From: Cellulomonas wangleii
GTDB lineage: Bacteria > Actinomycetota > Actinomycetes > Actinomycetales > Cellulomonadaceae
Assembly: GCF_018388445.1 (NCBI RefSeq)
Contig: NZ_CP074405.1
Location: 2,542,001-2,606,000, forward strand
DNA: 64,000 nt
Reading direction: 5' to 3'
The notes beneath the pieces were generated by a model. It saw nothing but the letters and a program-made list of their open reading frames with translations. It searched no databases and was not told the DNA's origin. Below, one piece after another: positions 61,715 through 64,000 of the stretch (its first letter is position 1; every line of letters starts with the position of its first letter). Made by a program: the position numbers and the translations under genes.

Positions 61715-63085
61715 TCAGGCGACCGGTCGCCGCAGCCGGTTCAGGACCTTGCGGTAGGTGTGACGCACGCCCGCGTGCCGCAGGTGCCGCACGAGGGAGC
61801 CGAGGTCACCCGGACCCCAGACGCGTCGAGCGGCCGGCGGGGCCGCCTCGTGCCCCATCCGCTCCGCGTCCGCGGCGCGTGCCGGGTGCGAGCAGACGTC
61901 GACGACCGGTGGGAGGACCACGGGCCACTCGAACCGCTCACGGACCCGCACGACGTTCTGGTGCGCCGTCCGACGGGTCTCCTCGTCGCCCAGGAGCGCA
62001 CCCAGCGCGTCCGCCAGGGCCTGCGGGTCACGCGCCGGGACCGTCCGGCCCAGCCCCTCGGCGTCGATGAGCGGGGCGAACGCGTCGCCCTCGGTGGCGA
62101 CGACGGGGAGCCCCGCCCAGAGGTAGTCCAGCAGGCGGGTGCGGAAGGAGAACTCGGTCTCGATCCCGGGGAAGTGGCAGGACACCCCGACGTCCGCGTC
62201 GAGCAGATAGTCGGCCCGCTCCTCGTACGCCACCCACTCCTCGTTGAAGAAGACGTGCGTGCCGACCAGGTCGAGCCGCCGCGCCAGCGCGCGGAGCTCG
62301 GAGGCCATCCGCATCTCGGGCACGTCGGGGTTGGGGTGCCGCATCCCGAGGAAGTACAGCCGCACGTTCGGGACGACGTGACGCAGCCGGTCGATCGCGT
62401 GCACGAGCGTCAGCGGGTCGAACCAGTTGTAGACGCCGCCGCCCCACAGCACCACCAGGTCGTCCTCGGCGATCCCGGGGACGGTGCCCTTGATGGCGTG
62501 CCGGGTCGCCACCGGCGGCTCGGGCGAGATCCCGAACGGCACGACGCGCACGAGGTTCGCCAGCGTGGGGTCCGCGTCGTAGGTCAAGGGGTTGACACGG
62601 CCGGCCGCCGCCAGGTGCCCGATCCACAGGTCCCGCTGCCGGCTCGAGGCGCACAGGAAGACGTCGCCCCGCGACACCTGCGCCGAGAGCTCCCGCAGGG
62701 CGTTCGCCATCGCGGCGTCCCGGGCCGCGAGCGGCCGGTGCCGCTCGACCTCCAGCCCCTCGATGTGGAACGGGTCGTACAGGTCGACCACCAGCACGAC
62801 GTCCGCCTGCTGCAGCCACGGGAAGGTCGCGGCGACGTAGCCCTGGAGGACCACCACGTCCGCGGCCTCGACCTCGGCACGGAAGTCCTCGACGCGGACC
62901 CGCGCGACCTCGAACTCCGGCGAGACGCGCGAGCAGCTGCCGAAGGTCACCAGCCGGACGTGGTGCCCCTGCGCGGCGACGTGCCGCGCGATCTCCCACG
63001 CCCGGATCGCGGGCCCGGCCATCTGGTCGGCGATCGTGTCGAGCGTGACGACGAGCACCCGCCGCACCGGGACGTCGACCGCCAT
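61715..63085 (-). CDS. GT-B (family 1/4) glycosyltransferase
   Basis: The 456-residue protein has an N-terminal acceptor half (VLVVTLDTIADQMAGPAIRAWEIARHVAAQGHHVRLVTFGS) and a C-terminal donor half with VVLWGGGVYNWFDPLTLVHAIDRL, HFPGIETEFSFRTRLLDYLWAGLPVVATEGDAFAPLI (E-x-E type donor motif) and a basic C-terminus. The ATG at 63085 shares one base with the stop of the ABC permease gene (TGATG), so they are coupled. It probably adds a sugar to the glycan that the exporter carries. Confidence 0.87.
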   Translation of the reverse strand: MAVDVPVRRVLVVTLDTIADQMAGPAIRAWEIARHVAAQGHHVRLVTFGSCSRVSPEFEVARVRVEDFRAEVEAADVVVLQGYVAATFPWLQQADVVLVVDLYDPFHIEGLEVERHRPLAARDAAMANALRELSAQVSRGDVFLCASSRQRDLWIGHLAAAGRVNPLTYDADPTLANLVRVVPFGISPEPPVATRHAIKGTVPGIAEDDLVVLWGGGVYNWFDPLTLVHAIDRLRHVVPNVRLYFLGMRHPNPDVPEMRMASELRALARRLDLVGTHVFFNEEWVAYEERADYLLDADVGVSCHFPGIETEFSFRTRLLDYLWAGLPVVATEGDAFAPLIDAEGLGRTVPARDPQALADALGALLGDEETRRTAHQNVVRVRERFEWPVVLPPVVDVCSHPARAADAERMGHEAAPPAARRVWGPGDLGSLVRHLRHAGVRHTYRKVLNRLRRPVA

Positions 63086-63918
63086 CAGAGGACCTCGGCC
63101 AGCCGCCGCTGGTGCCGCTGGAAGACCCACGCACCGACGGCGAACGCCGCGACCGCCCAGGCGACGCACTCGAGCACCGAGCCCCAGGCGGGCAGCCGGT
63201 TGTCGTAGAGGAGCGACCGGAACACGTCGGAGAACCCCTCCATGGGGTTGAGCCGGTAGATGTCGACGATCGTCACGTCACCCAGGACCGGCCCCACGCG
63301 GTCCGACTGGCGCTGGACCTCCGCGACCGGGTACAGGATCGGCGTCAGGTAGAACCACACCATGAAGAGGATCGACATCAGGTGCTGCGTGTCGCGGAAG
63401 TAGGCGTTGGCCACCGACATGGCCATCGCGACCCCGAGGGAGAACACGAGGAGCACGACCATGGCCAGGAGCACGAGCGGCAGGTACGGCAGGACGTTGC
63501 CGCCCACGAGGAGGATGGCGACGGCGAGCACCGCCATCTCGATCGTCCACGTGTAGGTGCTGGCCAGGGCGCTGGCGACGATCAGCACGTAGCGCGGGAA
63601 GTACACCTTCTTGATGAGGTTCTCGTTGCCGACCAGGGCCGACATGCCGCCGTTGACCACGTTGGTGAAGAAGCTCCACGGCAGCAGCGCGCACATGAGC
63701 CAGATGGCGAAGATGTCGATGCCGCTGGGGTCGCCGGGACCGGGGTCGATCCTGATGATCACCGAGAACACGAGCGTGTAGACGACCATCAGCGCCAGCG
63801 GGTTCAGCAGCGACCACAGCTGCCCGAGCGCCGTCCGCTTGTACTTCCCCTTGACCTCGCGGAGCGTGAGGTTCACGAGGAGCTCTCGTGAGGTGAGGAC
63901 TTCGGGGATCAGACTCAC
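63085..63918 (-). CDS. ABC-2 type polysaccharide exporter permease (Wzm/TagG/RfbD-like)
   Basis: The 277-residue protein has six membrane helices and the family start segment LTLREVKGKYKRTALGQLWSLLNPLALMVVYTLVFSVI, NENLIKKVYFPRYVLIVASALAS and LTPILYPVAEVQ with INPMEGF-like RLNPMEGFSDVFRSLLYD. It forms a dimeric export channel for lipid-linked glycan in the inner membrane with a separate ATPase, which is not in the window and may lie beyond 64000. GTG at 63918 follows GGAGG at 4 nt. The rest of the window after 63918 holds no further gene. Confidence 0.93.
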   Translation of the reverse strand: MSLIPEVLTSRELLVNLTLREVKGKYKRTALGQLWSLLNPLALMVVYTLVFSVIIRIDPGPGDPSGIDIFAIWLMCALLPWSFFTNVVNGGMSALVGNENLIKKVYFPRYVLIVASALASTYTWTIEMAVLAVAILLVGGNVLPYLPLVLLAMVVLLVFSLGVAMAMSVANAYFRDTQHLMSILFMVWFYLTPILYPVAEVQRQSDRVGPVLGDVTIVDIYRLNPMEGFSDVFRSLLYDNRLPAWGSVLECVAWAVAAFAVGAWVFQRHQRRLAEVL

Positions 63919-64000
63919 GGAACCTCCGTGCCAGAAGGATGGGGACGCCGCACGCGCCTGCGGAGCGGCGGCAGCGCACCACGATACCGCCCGGCCGCGG

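Overview
The window is a contiguous piece of a very GC-rich, high-coding-density chromosome. Gene content and order point to an actinobacterium, probably of the Cellulomonas / Micrococcales type. Evidence: a WhiB protein, LpqB-MtrB-MtrA, the DUF3499 / WbbL / DUF5719 / TIGR03089 families, frequent GTG starts, many 4-bp stop/start overlaps, and many starts with an extended -10 hexamer only 6-8 nt upstream (probable leaderless mRNAs). I see no transposase, integrase, phage gene or CRISPR array. The genus is inferred, not shown.

Region 1 (1-7.3 kb) is housekeeping metabolism: the tail of a Cys/Met PLP enzyme, gpsA and a PlsC-type acyltransferase (phospholipid synthesis), murA (peptidoglycan), leuD-leuC with a divergent IclR regulator, then tRNA-Glu and tRNA-Gln. 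Region 2 (7.4-12.4 kb) has poorly characterised actinobacterial genes: a DUF6912-like protein, a CpaE-like protein with a degenerate P-loop paired with a SAF/CpaB-like membrane protein, a small excisionase-type HTH protein, a possible Sm-like protein, and a LysM membrane protein coupled to an Rv3235-like protein. Region 3 (12.4-23 kb) is the conserved secA - (ycaQ-like) - hpf - comF - lpqB - mtrB - mtrA block, all on the minus strand, for secretion, ribosome hibernation and envelope two-component control.

Region 4 (23-31.7 kb) is a MoxR/DUF58/DUF4350/DUF4129 membrane cluster with SpoIIM- and RDD-family proteins, interrupted by an AlkZ-like DNA glycosylase gene that has its own promoter and is preceded by a terminator. 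Region 5 (31.7-41 kb) resembles the actinobacterial whiB2/rhamnosyltransferase neighbourhood: Trm112-like, Zn-ribbon and DUF3499 proteins, a zincin-like protein with a degraded motif, a WbbL-like glycosyltransferase, DUF5719, a 1240-residue membrane glycosyltransferase, whiB and TIGR03089.

Region 6 (41-64 kb) is a large surface-polysaccharide locus: rmlA, rmlC and rmlD (dTDP-rhamnose), an SDR that looks like a dTDP-L-rhamnose 4-epimerase, at least eight glycosyltransferases, a flippase, two polytopic GT-C-like proteins, and at the right edge an ABC-2 polysaccharide exporter permease. Embedded in it is an exported protein with a lysozyme-like domain and five C-terminal repeats, translationally coupled to a lipoprotein. 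Neither rmlB nor the exporter ATPase is inside the window. Together regions 5 and 6 look like a system that makes, exports and perhaps anchors a 6-deoxyhexose-containing envelope glycan.
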